Shown: positions 18,746 to 27,956, numbered from the stretch's first letter. The stretch: 64,000 nt of DNA from Candidatus Methylomicrobium oryzae (GCF_016745425.1 NZ_JAERVK010000011.1:124001-188000), one strand, 5' to 3'. The notes: generated by a model not told the origin, from the letters alone. Made by a program: numbers and translations.

Positions 18746-19419
18746 TGACATTGACCCGAGCTTTTCTGGCGATCATTCGCCGCGATCTGGTGTTGGCGTT
18801 CCGGCGGCGGGCGGAGATGATCAACCCGCTGCTGTTTTTCATCTTGGTGATTACCCTGTTTCCGCTCGGAATCGGTGCGCAGCCGAACCTGTTGCAGGCG
18901 ATCGCCCCGGGCGTGATCTGGGTAGCGGCATTGTTGGCGGCGATGCTGTCGCTGGACGGCATGTTCCGCTCCGATTTCGACGACGGCTCCCTCGAACAGA
19001 TGCTGCTGAGTCCGCATCCGGCCTCCTTATTGGTGCTGGCCAAGGTGATCGCGCACTGGCTGGTGACCGGGCTGCCGCTGCTCCTGGTCGCGCCGCTGCT
19101 GGCGGTATTTTTGGGACTGCCGAGCCATGCGCTGGGCGTGCTGCTGCTGACTTTGCTGCTCGGCACGCCGGTCTTGAGCCTGATCGGCGCGATCGGCGTC
19201 GCGCTGACTGTCGGACTCCGGCGCGGCGGGATGATCCTGTCGCTGCTGGTGCTGCCGCTCTACGTGCCGGTGTTGATTTTCGCGGGCAATGCGGTGCAGA
19301 TGGCGGCGAGCGGCTTGCCGGTCGATGCGCAGATCAGCATCTTGACTTCGATGTTGCTGTTGGCGCTGGTGCTGGCGCCTTGGCCGACCGCGGCGGCATT
19401 AAAAATGAGTATTCATTAG
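18745..19419 (+). CDS. ccmB: Heme exporter membrane protein CcmB
   Basis: A 224-residue inner-membrane protein with about six hydrophobic helices. It starts with the family-typical FLAIIRRDLVLAFRRRAEM and continues NPLLFFILVITLFPLGIG; a later conserved piece is FDDGSLEQMLLSP. It is the membrane partner of CcmA. The next gene is not ccmC but an inserted ferritin-like gene 49 bases downstream. Confidence 0.96.
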   Translation: MTLTRAFLAIIRRDLVLAFRRRAEMINPLLFFILVITLFPLGIGAQPNLLQAIAPGVIWVAALLAAMLSLDGMFRSDFDDGSLEQMLLSPHPASLLVLAKVIAHWLVTGLPLLLVAPLLAVFLGLPSHALGVLLLTLLLGTPVLSLIGAIGVALTVGLRRGGMILSLLVLPLYVPVLIFAGNAVQMAASGLPVDAQISILTSMLLLALVLAPWPTAAALKMSIH

Positions 19420-19468
19420 CACTATCCCGTAAAATGAAAGTCTTATTATCAATTTAGAGCATGAGCGT

Positions 19469-20362
19469 ATGGGGTCAATAAAGTACCGTTCCGTTTTTTC
19501 ACCTGCGACTCGGCAGCAAAGAAAGGAAAACTTCGACAGTTACTGGGAGTTTTCCCAACAGCATGGCGGCGAACTGTTCGAACAGGATAGGGACTTGGCC
19601 AAGAAACGGGCAAAGCTCAAGCAGTTCCGGGACAATCCAGTCAAATTGCGCAAACCGCTTGCCGATCCCGATGCATTTTATCGCAACTATGTCGCTTTAC
19701 AGGACGATCCTGAATCCCTGGACCGCATGACGTTGATGCTGACCGCCATCTATAAATTCGCCCGCCATGAATGGGTCGGCATCAAAGGCGCTTGGGATGC
19801 GGTGCCCGATATGGCGAATTCCCATACGGTCGAAGATAAAATCAGCCGTGTGCATCTGGCCGAAGAATTCTGCCACGTGCGGATTTTTGATGAAATGCTG
19901 CGTACGTGCGGCCTGGATCGAGTGGAATGGGTGCCTTTAAGCCCTTTTAAAGAAAAAATTTACGAACAGTTTCCCAAGTTGCCGGGGTTTTTAATGGATG
20001 CCCCCGCGTTCGTTACCGAATTGATGGGCGTCACCTTCTATTGCCATTTACACCGCTTATTTGATGATGTGCTGGCTGACGAGCCCGAAGTCCGCGACCG
20101 CTTGAAAGACTTATTGGATGAGATCACCCTGGACGAGGTCGCGCATGTCGGTCAGCGCAGAAATTTTGTCGGTCCCTTAGGCATCAAAATATCGAAGCTG
20201 CTGGTTGGGCCGTTCTATACGATGTTTTTTAACGATATTCCCGAAGTAGGTAGATTGTTTAATGTCCCGCAGATGATTAAAGACGGCGAAGCTTTCGATT
20301 ATAATGATCTGCCCAATCACCTGATTGAGCGCAGTTGGATTCCTTCATATTGTAAAGTATAA
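19469..20362 (+). CDS. Ferritin-like putative diiron protein inside the ccm operon
   Basis: A 297-residue soluble protein that I cannot assign to a named family. Four helical segments carry a complete carboxylate-bridged diiron pattern: E101 (FARHEWVG), E133-x-x-H136 (LAEEFCHVR), E184 (FVTELMGV) and E223-x-x-H226 (LDEVAHVG). The E, ExxH, E, ExxH order and spacing are those of ferritin-like oxidases and oxygenases. There is no signal peptide. It sits between ccmB and ccmC, on the same strand, with gaps of 49 and 86 bases, where System I operons normally have none. Base composition is somewhat AT-richer than its neighbours. A role in iron or heme handling, or oxygen-dependent chemistry, is inference only. 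Confidence 0.82.
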   Translation: MGSIKYRSVFSPATRQQRKENFDSYWEFSQQHGGELFEQDRDLAKKRAKLKQFRDNPVKLRKPLADPDAFYRNYVALQDDPESLDRMTLMLTAIYKFARHEWVGIKGAWDAVPDMANSHTVEDKISRVHLAEEFCHVRIFDEMLRTCGLDRVEWVPLSPFKEKIYEQFPKLPGFLMDAPAFVTELMGVTFYCHLHRLFDDVLADEPEVRDRLKDLLDEITLDEVAHVGQRRNFVGPLGIKISKLLVGPFYTMFFNDIPEVGRLFNVPQMIKDGEAFDYNDLPNHLIERSWIPSYCKV

Positions 20363-20448
20363 AATCAGGCGCATGTTTCCAGGCGTCAGTCGGGAAAGTC
20401 CGGCTTGGGCGTTGATTTTGACCTGTTTGCCTTGAACTTCTTCCTTTT

Positions 20449-21213
20449 ATGTTTTTGATTCCCGATTCATTCGTCCGATTTTTTCACCGGATGGCCTCGC
20501 CGCCGCATTTCTATGCGCTGACCGAACGCCTGATGCCGTGGCTGACGGCCATTTTCATCCTGCTGGTCGGGAGTGGCCTGTACGGTGGCCTGTATCTTGC
20601 GCCGCCGGATTACCAACAGGGCGACAGCTACCGGATCATCTATATCCATGTCCCGAGCGCCTGGATGTCTTTGTTCATCTATACCGTAATGGCCGCAGCG
20701 GGGGCGGTCGGCCTGGTCTGGCGGATTAAGCTGGCCGAGGTGGTCGCGATCAGCAGCGCGCCGGTCGGCGCCGGGTTTACCTTCATCGCGCTGGTAACCG
20801 GCTCGTTGTGGGGCAAGCCGATGTGGGGGACCTGGTGGGTCTGGGACGCGCGGCTGACTTCCGAGTTGATTTTATTGTTTCTATATCTCGGCGTGATCGG
20901 GCTATACGGCGCGATCGACGACAAGCGCGTCGCCTCCAAAGCCGTTGCGATTCTGGCCCTGGTCGGCGTGGTGAATATCCCGATCATCCATTATTCGGTG
21001 GAATGGTGGAATACGCTGCATCAGGGGCCGACGGTCAGCAAGATGGACAAGCCGTCGATTCATGTCAGCATGTTGGTTCCGCTGCTGCTGATGGCGCTCG
21101 CGTTCAAGGTGTATTACCTGATCGCGATGCTGCAGCGGGCGCGCGTCGAAGTCCTGCAGCGCGAGCGTTCGGCGCAATGGGTACGGAACAAATTTTTCGG
21201 AACGGCGTCATGA
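20449..21213 (+). CDS. ccmC: Heme handling protein CcmC
   Basis: A 254-residue six-helix inner-membrane protein that loads heme onto CcmE. The tryptophan-rich WWD motif is complete (WGTWWVWDARLTSELILLFL), and the flanking histidines that ligate heme are in YIHVPSAWMS and HQGPTVSKMDKPSIH. Its stop overlaps the ccmD start by four bases (ATGA). Confidence 0.96.
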   Translation: MFLIPDSFVRFFHRMASPPHFYALTERLMPWLTAIFILLVGSGLYGGLYLAPPDYQQGDSYRIIYIHVPSAWMSLFIYTVMAAAGAVGLVWRIKLAEVVAISSAPVGAGFTFIALVTGSLWGKPMWGTWWVWDARLTSELILLFLYLGVIGLYGAIDDKRVASKAVAILALVGVVNIPIIHYSVEWWNTLHQGPTVSKMDKPSIHVSMLVPLLLMALAFKVYYLIAMLQRARVEVLQRERSAQWVRNKFFGTAS

Positions 21214-21374
21214 GTGTGCAAGAATTTTTCGCAATGGGCGGTTATGCCTTTTATGTCTGGACCGCTTATGGGATTACCCTGGCGGTGCTCGCCGCCAATA
21301 TCCTGATCCCGGTCATGCAGCGTAAACAATGGCTGCGCCGGCAACTGTTAAAGAACAAACGGAAGGAAGGATGA
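21210..21374 (+). CDS. ccmD: Small heme exporter protein CcmD
   Basis: A 54-residue protein with one membrane helix (WTAYGITLAVLAANILIPV) between a short N-terminus MSVQEFFAMGGYAFYV and a basic C-terminus (RKQWLRRQLLKNKRKEG), the standard CcmD layout. It is needed for release of holo-CcmE from the CcmABC complex. Start and stop overlap ccmC and ccmE by four bases each. Confidence 0.93.
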   Translation: MSVQEFFAMGGYAFYVWTAYGITLAVLAANILIPVMQRKQWLRRQLLKNKRKEG

Positions 21375-21814
21375 AACCCGCTAGAAAACAGCGATTGCTG
21401 CTGATCGGCCTGATGGTCGTCGGCATCGGCGCGGCGACTTTTTTCGCGCTGAAATCATTTAACGACAACCTGATGTATTTTTTCTCGACGACCGATGTAG
21501 TGGCCGGCAAGGCGCCGAAGGACGCGTTGTTCCGACTGGGCGGGATGGTAGTCAAGGGCTCGGTGTCGCGGCCCGGCGACGGGATGACGGTCCGCTTCAC
21601 GCTGACCGATTTCAGCAAGGAAGTGCCGGTCGAGTACACCGGCATTCTGCCCGACCTGTTCCGGGAAGGGCAGGGCATCGTCGCGCACGGCAAATTGAAC
21701 GGCCAGGGCGTCTTCATTGCCGAAGAGGTGCTGGCCAAGCATGACGAGAATTACATGCCGCCGGAAGTGAAGGCGAGCTTGAAGAACAACGATGCCTCTA
21801 TGGAAGGTAAATGA
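21371..21814 (+). CDS. ccmE: Heme chaperone CcmE
   Basis: A 147-residue membrane-anchored OB-fold protein that carries heme covalently in the periplasm. An N-terminal anchor (LLLIGLMVVGIGAATFFAL) precedes the beta domain; the covalent heme histidine is H124 with the conserved Y128 in LAKHDENYMPPEV. The start overlaps ccmD by four bases. After its stop the operon is broken by the hicAB pair before ccmF. Confidence 0.96.
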   Translation: MKPARKQRLLLIGLMVVGIGAATFFALKSFNDNLMYFFSTTDVVAGKAPKDALFRLGGMVVKGSVSRPGDGMTVRFTLTDFSKEVPVEYTGILPDLFREGQGIVAHGKLNGQGVFIAEEVLAKHDENYMPPEVKASLKNNDASMEGK

Positions 21815-21877
21815 TTTGATCCGACATCGGTCAAAAAAACACTGAACAAACAGACCTATTATCAAGCAGGCAAGGAA

Positions 21878-22054
21878 ATGAAAGTTTCGGAAGTTTTGAA
21901 TTTGCTTGCTGTCGATGGTTGGTATCTTGTCAATACGCGAGGTAGCCATCGTCAATTTAAACACCCTACAAAGGCAGGACGCGTGACTGTTCCCGGGAAG
22001 CCTGGTGACGACTTGGCGCCCGGAACTTTGAACAGTATTCTCAAACAAGCCTAA
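21878..22054 (+). CDS. hicA: HicA-type toxin (mRNA interferase)
   Basis: A 58-residue HicA protein with the whole family fold: N-terminal MKVSEVLNLLAVDGWYLV, the catalytic histidine in TRGSHRQFKHP (H24) and the C-terminal GTLNSILKQA helix. HicA toxins are double-stranded-RNA-binding-domain ribonucleases that cut mRNA. A purine-rich site (aagg, 21873-21876) precedes ATG 21878. It is 17 bases upstream of hicB and lies inside the ccm operon, 63 bases after ccmE, on the coding strand. Confidence 0.92.
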   Translation: MKVSEVLNLLAVDGWYLVNTRGSHRQFKHPTKAGRVTVPGKPGDDLAPGTLNSILKQA

Positions 22055-22070
22055 TTAAAGAGGTAAAGCG

Positions 22071-22283
22071 ATGCGTTATGCAGTCATTATTGAACAAGCC
22101 GAAGGTAACTATTCCGCTTATGTGCCTGACTTGCCGGGATGTATCACTACCGGGGATTCCATTGCCGAGATCGAGCAAAATATCCGTGAAGCGATCGAAT
22201 TTCATCTTGAAGGTTTGCGCGAAGAAGGGTTGCCGATTCCCGTACCCTCAACCATTGTCGAATATTGCGATCTGGTCGCCTGA
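22071..22283 (+). CDS. hicB: HicB-type antitoxin
   Basis: A 70-residue short HicB with the partial RNase H-like fold typical of the family (YAVIIEQAEGNYSAYVPDLP, then GCITTGDSIAEIEQNIREAI). It would bind and block HicA. There is no obvious C-terminal DNA-binding domain, so autoregulation may need another mechanism. ccmF begins 38 bases after its stop, so hicAB and the downstream ccm genes are likely read as one transcript. Confidence 0.92.
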   Translation: MRYAVIIEQAEGNYSAYVPDLPGCITTGDSIAEIEQNIREAIEFHLEGLREEGLPIPVPSTIVEYCDLVA

Positions 22284-22321
22284 TTAATCAACATGGACAG
22301 CAATAGGAAAGGTCGATCCCA

Positions 22322-24277
22322 ATGATACCCGAAATAGGACACTTCGCCCTGATCATGGCCCTGTGCATGGCGATCGTTTTGGCCACTCTGCCGATCCTCG
22401 GCTCCGCGCGCGCGATTGCCGGCTGGATCGGCGTTGCCAAGCCGGCCGCTTATGCCCAGCTCCTGTTCATGGCGATCGCGTTCGGCTGCCTGACCGCGAG
22501 TTTTATCGCGCACGATTTCTCGGTCGCCTATGTCGCGACCAATTCGAATACCGCGCTGCCGATCTTGTACCTGGTCTCGGGCGTCTGGGGCGCACATGAA
22601 GGGTCGCTCTTGCTCTGGGCGCTGGTGTTGGCGGGCTGGACCGGTTTGGTCGCGCGTTTCAGCGGCAGTATTCCCGAGGCGACCGTCGCCCGCGTGCTCG
22701 GCGTGATGGGTCTCGTATCGATAGGTTTTTTGCTGTTCCTGCTCCTGACCTCGAATCCGTTCGAGCGGCTTTTTCCCGCGCCAGCCGAAGGCCGCGATTT
22801 GAATCCGCTCCTGCAGGATCCCGGTCTGGCGATCCATCCACCGATGCTGTACATGGGCTATGTCGGCTTTTCGGTCGCGTTCGCGTTCGCGATCGCGGCC
22901 CTGCTCGAAGGCCGGCTCGATGCGGCCTGGGCGCGCTGGTCCCGGCCCTGGACCAGCATCGCTTGGATGTTTCTGACGATCGGGATCGCGCTCGGCAGCT
23001 GGTGGGCCTATTACGAACTGGGCTGGGGCGGCTGGTGGTTCTGGGATCCGGTCGAGAACGCCTCGTTCATGCCCTGGCTGGTCGGCACCGCGTTGATCCA
23101 TTCGCTTGCCGCGACCGAAAAACGCGGCGTATTCAAGACATGGACCGTGCTCTTGGCCATCTTCGCTTTTTCGCTGAGCCTGCTCGGCACCTTCCTGGTC
23201 CGCTCGGGCGTACTGACCTCGGTGCATGCGTTCGCAAGCGACCCGGCGCGCGGGTTGTTCATCTTGGTTTTTCTCGGCATCGTAGTCGGCGGTTCCTTGT
23301 TGCTGTATGCGGTCCGGGCGCCGGCCGTCAGAAGCAGCGCGACCTTCGAATGGGTTTCGCGCGAGTCGGTGATTCTGTTGAACAACATCCTCTTGGTCGT
23401 GACCGCGGCCAGCATTTTGCTCGGCACGCTCTATCCCTTGGTGATCGATGCGTTGGGCCTCGGCAAGATTTCGGTCGGGCCGCCGTATTTCAACGCGGTG
23501 TTCATCCCCCTGACCGCGCCGCTGACGATCGCGGTCGGCCTCGGCGTGCTGTTGCGCTGGAAGCGCGACCTGTTCGGCGAACTGGCCGTACGGGTGCGCT
23601 GGATCGCGCTGGCCTGTTTCGCACTGGGCTTGCTGTTGCCGTTGGCGATGCCTTTTTATTCGTGGGCGGCCGCGCTGGGGCTTAGCCTCGCGTTCTGGAC
23701 GCTGGCGAGCACCGGTCTGTCCTTCTACGACCGGATGGGCGCAAAAGGCTTGTCCTGGGAGCGGCTCAAAGGCATTCCTTCAGGGTTTTACGGGATGACG
23801 CTCGCGCATGCCGGGATTGCGGTTTTCGTGGTCGGGATTACGCTGACCTCGGCTTACAGCGTCGAAAAGGACGTCAGGATGGCGCCGGGCGAAGCGCTCG
23901 ACCTGTCCGGCTACAGTTTCCGCTTTCATGGAATCAAAGAGACGCAGGGCCCCAACTATGTCGCCGATCAGGCATTCGTGACGGTCGATTATAAAGGCGA
24001 ACGGGTTGCCGAAATGGAGCCGCAAAAACGGGTTTATCAAGTGCAGAAAATGCCGATGACCGAAGCCGCGATCGACGCGGGCCTGTTCCGCGACCTGTTC
24101 GTTGCGATCGGGGAGCCGCTCGGCAACCAGGGTGCCTGGAGTCTCCGGATTTATTACAAATCGTTCATCCGCTGGATCTGGCTCGGCGCAATCTTTATGG
24201 CAGCTGGAGGATTTCTGGCTGCGCTCGACCGGCGCTACCGGATCAATGCGAAAACCAAGGCAGGCGCACATGCTTAA
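22322..24277 (+). CDS. ccmF: Cytochrome c heme lyase subunit CcmF
   Basis: A 651-residue polytopic membrane protein, the core of the heme ligation complex with CcmH and CcmI. It begins MIPEIGHFALIMALCMAI as usual, and contains the tryptophan-rich WWD segment GWGGWWFWDPVENASFMPWL around residue 240 and the family string FLGIVVGGSLLLYAVR later. Length is as expected. Its end overlaps the ccmG start by eight bases. Confidence 0.96.
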   Translation: MIPEIGHFALIMALCMAIVLATLPILGSARAIAGWIGVAKPAAYAQLLFMAIAFGCLTASFIAHDFSVAYVATNSNTALPILYLVSGVWGAHEGSLLLWALVLAGWTGLVARFSGSIPEATVARVLGVMGLVSIGFLLFLLLTSNPFERLFPAPAEGRDLNPLLQDPGLAIHPPMLYMGYVGFSVAFAFAIAALLEGRLDAAWARWSRPWTSIAWMFLTIGIALGSWWAYYELGWGGWWFWDPVENASFMPWLVGTALIHSLAATEKRGVFKTWTVLLAIFAFSLSLLGTFLVRSGVLTSVHAFASDPARGLFILVFLGIVVGGSLLLYAVRAPAVRSSATFEWVSRESVILLNNILLVVTAASILLGTLYPLVIDALGLGKISVGPPYFNAVFIPLTAPLTIAVGLGVLLRWKRDLFGELAVRVRWIALACFALGLLLPLAMPFYSWAAALGLSLAFWTLASTGLSFYDRMGAKGLSWERLKGIPSGFYGMTLAHAGIAVFVVGITLTSAYSVEKDVRMAPGEALDLSGYSFRFHGIKETQGPNYVADQAFVTVDYKGERVAEMEPQKRVYQVQKMPMTEAAIDAGLFRDLFVAIGEPLGNQGAWSLRIYYKSFIRWIWLGAIFMAAGGFLAALDRRYRINAKTKAGAHA

Positions 24278-24797
24278 ATACCTGATTCCCCTCGTCATCT
24301 TCATCGTATTGGGTGTGTTTCTGGCGATCGGGCTCAAATTGAATCCGACCGAAATTCCGTCGCCGTTCATCGGCAAACCGGCGCCGGCCTTCAGCGCGGC
24401 GAAGCTCGACAATCCGGAGCAAAAACTGACGCCCGCCGATTTGCAGGGCAAGGTCTGGCTGTTCAACGTCTGGGCGTCCTGGTGCACCTCCTGCCGCGCC
24501 GAGCATCCGGTGCTGAATGAGCTGGCAAAGCAGCAGACGGCGCCGATCATCGGGCTGAACTACAAGGACGTGCGGGAAGACGCGCTGAGCTGGCTGAATC
24601 AGCTCGGCAACCCTTATGAGATGAGCATCGTCGATCCGGAAGGCCGGATCGGCATCGATTACGGCGTCTACGGTGTCCCGGAGACTTTCGTGATCGACAA
24701 GAAGGGCATGATCCGCCATAAACTCACGGGGCCGGTGACGCCCGAAATCGTTCAACAAACCCTGCTTCCCCTGATCGCCAAACTGCAAGCCGAATGA
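24270..24797 (+). CDS. ccmG: Thiol:disulfide interchange protein CcmG/DsbE
   Basis: A 175-residue membrane-tethered thioredoxin-fold protein. Anchor helix at residues 3-22, then the redox motif W71-C72-T-S-C75 and the cis-proline region GVPETFVIDKKG. It keeps apocytochrome heme-binding cysteines reduced in the periplasm. Start at ATG 24270 inside the ccmF end; its stop overlaps ccmH by four bases. Confidence 0.95.
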   Translation: MLKYLIPLVIFIVLGVFLAIGLKLNPTEIPSPFIGKPAPAFSAAKLDNPEQKLTPADLQGKVWLFNVWASWCTSCRAEHPVLNELAKQQTAPIIGLNYKDVREDALSWLNQLGNPYEMSIVDPEGRIGIDYGVYGVPETFVIDKKGMIRHKLTGPVTPEIVQQTLLPLIAKLQAE

Positions 24798-25252
24798 AAC
24801 CGATTACGCTGATTTTTCTTTTGCTGTTGGCCGGCGCAGGCCTTGCCGGCGTCGAATACCGGGAATTTGCGAACCCCGAGCAGCAGGACGCCTACGAATC
24901 GCTGACTTCGGAGCTGCGCTGCCTGGTGTGCCAGAATCAGACGATTGCCGATTCGAACGCGGATCTGGCCGCGGACCTGCGCCGGCAGGTCTACGAGATG
25001 CTGCAGAAAGGCCAGTCGAAGGAAGACATCATTAAATTCATGACCGAGCGTTACGGCGATTTCGTGTTGTATAACCCGCCGTTCAAGAGCAAGACCGTGC
25101 TGCTCTGGTTCGGGCCGGTGTTGTTTTTCTTGATCGGCGTGACCTTCGTGATTCTGTTGATCCGCCGCAAACAAACCCGCCCGCCCAAGGCGCTCAGCGA
25201 CACTGAGCGGCAAAAGATTCGCCGTCTGCTGGATGAAGGGGACCGCTCTTGA
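24794..25252 (+). CDS. ccmH: Cytochrome c maturation protein CcmH (thiol-reductase half)
   Basis: A 152-residue protein with signal anchor, the three-helix domain carrying the redox motif L41-R-C43-L-V-C46-Q-N, and a C-terminal membrane helix (VLLWFGPVLFFLIGVTFVILLI). It corresponds to the N-terminal half of E. coli CcmH; the TPR half is the separate next gene, ccmI. Stop overlaps the ccmI start. Confidence 0.95.
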   Translation: MKPITLIFLLLLAGAGLAGVEYREFANPEQQDAYESLTSELRCLVCQNQTIADSNADLAADLRRQVYEMLQKGQSKEDIIKFMTERYGDFVLYNPPFKSKTVLLWFGPVLFFLIGVTFVILLIRRKQTRPPKALSDTERQKIRRLLDEGDRS

Positions 25253-26481
25253 ACGTCGTATTTTTTCTGATTGTGGCCGCTTTTATCCTGGTCGCTTTGG
25301 CGTTCGTCCTGCCGCCGATCTGGCGCGCGCGGGAGTTGCAGAGCTCCGATCTCGATCACCGCAACATCGAAATCGCCCGCAGTCGCCTGGCCGAGCTGAA
25401 AAGCAATCTGCGCGCCGGGGGGATTACTCAGGCGCAATTCGACGAGCAGTTCGCCGAACTGGAGCTCGCGCTGAGCGACGATCTGTCGATCGAAAGCCGG
25501 GTCAAAGCGGCGCATAGCCGCGGCCGCTGGATGGCGTACGTGGTTGCCCTGGCTATTCCGGTACTGGCCGGGTCGCTGTATTTTTCGCTCGGGCGCTTCG
25601 ATGCGGTCGAACACGGCGAGGAACTGGCCAAGGCCGCGCCGGACGGGATGCCGACACCCGCCGACATCGAGAAAATGGTCGCCGGCCTTGCCGAAAAGAT
25701 GAAGGCGAATCCCGACGACGCCGAAGGTTGGCTGATGCTCGGTAAGTCTTACAAATACCTGGAGCAATATCCGAAAGCCGCCGACGCGTTCGCGAATGCC
25801 TACCGGCTGCTCGGCGACAAGCCCGAGGTGATGCTGCTGTACGCCGAAGCGCTTGCGTTCGCGGCAGACAAAAACCTGGCCGGCAAGCCGTCCGAGCTGA
25901 TCTTCAAGGCCCTGGAACTCGAACCCGAAAACCCGAACGGCCTCTGGCTGGCGGGTCTTGCCAAGGTTCAGCAGGGCGACCCTCAGGCCGCGGCCGCGCT
26001 GTGGCGCAAGCTCGAATCCTTGCTGCCGGAGGGCTCCGAACCGCGGAAGGAAATGCAGAAAATCATCGCCGGCCTGCCCGGCCAGGGGCTAGCCGCGGCT
26101 GGCGAGCCGGAGGCGCCGCCGGCCACCGTCCCGGCCAAATCGATTACCGTCGAGGTCGATCTGGCTCCGGAGCTCCAGTCGTCCGCGAGCCCCAACGATA
26201 CGGTCTTCATTTATGCCCAGGCTCCGTCCGGACCTAAAATGCCGCTGGCGATCGTACGCAAGCAGGTCTCCGACCTGCCCGTGAAGATTACGCTCGACGA
26301 TTCGACGGCGATGATGCCGGCGATGAAATTATCGAATTTCGGCGAAGTGAAACTGCTGGCGCGCATCTCCAAATCCGGCCAGGCCGTCGCGCAGCCGGGG
26401 GATTTGATCGGAACGGCCGAAAACGCAGCCGTGGCCGGTTCAAAGGCGTATACCATCGTTATTAATCGCAGGGTTGAATGA
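25249..26481 (+). CDS. ccmI: Cytochrome c maturation protein CcmI
   Basis: A 410-residue protein with two N-terminal membrane helices flanking a coiled-coil cytoplasmic loop (residues 3-22 and about 88-108), then periplasmic TPR repeats from about residue 160 (AEGWLMLGKSYKYLEQYPKA) that hold the apocytochrome C-terminus, and an Ig-like C-terminal domain. The start is an unusual TTG (25249), supported because the next in-frame ATG would remove both anchors and because TTG overlaps the ccmH stop in the same way as the other ccm junctions. Last gene of the operon. Confidence 0.92.
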   Translation: MNVVFFLIVAAFILVALAFVLPPIWRARELQSSDLDHRNIEIARSRLAELKSNLRAGGITQAQFDEQFAELELALSDDLSIESRVKAAHSRGRWMAYVVALAIPVLAGSLYFSLGRFDAVEHGEELAKAAPDGMPTPADIEKMVAGLAEKMKANPDDAEGWLMLGKSYKYLEQYPKAADAFANAYRLLGDKPEVMLLYAEALAFAADKNLAGKPSELIFKALELEPENPNGLWLAGLAKVQQGDPQAAAALWRKLESLLPEGSEPRKEMQKIIAGLPGQGLAAAGEPEAPPATVPAKSITVEVDLAPELQSSASPNDTVFIYAQAPSGPKMPLAIVRKQVSDLPVKITLDDSTAMMPAMKLSNFGEVKLLARISKSGQAVAQPGDLIGTAENAAVAGSKAYTIVINRRVE

Positions 26482-26610
26482 AGTCCTGATGCATAGAGGC
26501 AAGCGCTGCGTGTTTTATCGGATTACCGGCGGGTTTGCATAATTACCGTTTTTGATATACTTCAGGGGATCGTCCCCAATATTTATGAAGTCTTTGCCAA
26601 CCGGTAGCCT

Positions 26611-27903
26611 ATGATCTGGAAATTGTTGAAAAAGCGGGCGGGTATAACCGCTGCGAATAAAAATCACGCTGTCACGGCCTTGCCCCTCGACTTTTTGAAA
26701 AAACTCATTCCGATCGGCGAATTGTCTGCGGATGAATTGCTGGCCTTGAAATCTACTTTGCGAAGCTTTGAGGAGGGCGAGGTTGTTTTCGGTCGGGGAG
26801 ATGTTTCCTCGGAGCTGATCTATCTCTACGAAGGCGAAATATATCTCGAATCGGTCAATGGCAACGGATATCTCGTCGATGCGTCAACCTTTAAAGCCTG
26901 CTACCCTCTTTCGACCAGTACCGAGCAACGCTTAACGGCGATTGCCAGATCTTCGGCGAAAGTCGTTTATTTACCCCTGTCCGTCTTGAAGCGCAGTTCG
27001 GCAGCTGCCTTCGTCAATAAACCATTGATTACGCCGACGGATGTTCCGCCGTCCTTGCAGAACAGCGGTTTTTTCAAAGGCTTTTGCGAAGCGATAAAAT
27101 ATGACCAATTGGTTGTGCCTACCTTGCCCGACGTAGCGTTACAGTTGCGCAAAGCACTGCAAAACGAAATCGGGGTTGCCGACGTCGTGAAAATCATCAA
27201 CCTGGACCCGGTAATCTCTTCCAAACTGATACAGGTCGTAAATAACCCGGTTTATCGGGCACACAAGGCGATTACTAATACCCAGGATGCCGTCTTGCGC
27301 TTGGGAATGCACACAACGCAAAACATCGTTACCGGCATCAGCCTTAATAATCTGTTTCACAGCCGTGATAAGCGCCTCAACGACCGTATCAAGCGAATAT
27401 GGCAGCAAAGCATCCAAGTTGCCAGCATCAGCTGTACGCTGGCTTCGCTGAATCGCAAAATCAATCCCGATGAAGCCCTGTTGGCAGGATTGGTTCACAA
27501 GATCGGCATATTGCCCATCCTCGCTTATGCCGAAAATCGGGGAAACGAACGTTATACGGAAGAGGAGCTGGATCAAACGATTTCGTTGCTGCAAGGGAGA
27601 GTGGGGGAGTTCATTTTGCAAAAATGGAGCTTTCCTAATGCAATGCGCTCAATTCCTTCCCAGGCTGCCAATTGGTACCATGACAACGCCTCTGGCATAC
27701 AGTTAAGCGATATTGTGATATTGGCGCGCTTTCACAGCGAGCTCGGCGATTTGCGTAGCCAGAATTTGCCTCCGATCAACACGCTGCCGGCATTTCAAAA
27801 ACTTGGCGATAACGCGCTGACTCCCGAAATGTCATTGCAGGCATTGGCGGATGCCAAGCAGCAAATTGCCGAGACATTGAGTCTTTTCAAGAATCAGACC
27901 TGA
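26611..27903 (+). CDS. Cyclic-nucleotide-binding-like / HDOD domain signalling protein
   Basis: A 430-residue cytoplasmic protein. Residues 40-140 resemble a cNMP-binding beta-barrel (LRSFEEGEVVFGRGDVSSELIYLYEGEIYLE), though the phosphate-binding cassette is not clear, so nucleotide binding is doubtful. Residues 165-365 form an HDOD domain (VPTLPDVALQLRKAL; DPVISSKLIQVVNNPVYRA; LRLGMHTTQNIV). The metal pair of HD enzymes is absent (AGLVHKIGILP has H-K), as usual for HDOD. Such proteins act as scaffolds in two-component or c-di-GMP circuits. Its context is a probable single gene after a 129-base gap from ccmI. Confidence 0.88.
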   Translation: MIWKLLKKRAGITAANKNHAVTALPLDFLKKLIPIGELSADELLALKSTLRSFEEGEVVFGRGDVSSELIYLYEGEIYLESVNGNGYLVDASTFKACYPLSTSTEQRLTAIARSSAKVVYLPLSVLKRSSAAAFVNKPLITPTDVPPSLQNSGFFKGFCEAIKYDQLVVPTLPDVALQLRKALQNEIGVADVVKIINLDPVISSKLIQVVNNPVYRAHKAITNTQDAVLRLGMHTTQNIVTGISLNNLFHSRDKRLNDRIKRIWQQSIQVASISCTLASLNRKINPDEALLAGLVHKIGILPILAYAENRGNERYTEEELDQTISLLQGRVGEFILQKWSFPNAMRSIPSQAANWYHDNASGIQLSDIVILARFHSELGDLRSQNLPPINTLPAFQKLGDNALTPEMSLQALADAKQQIAETLSLFKNQT

Positions 27904-27956
27904 AAGTAGGCGGAAAACGGGAGGTCTTCGTTGAGGGATCATTTACCCAAGCGCGC

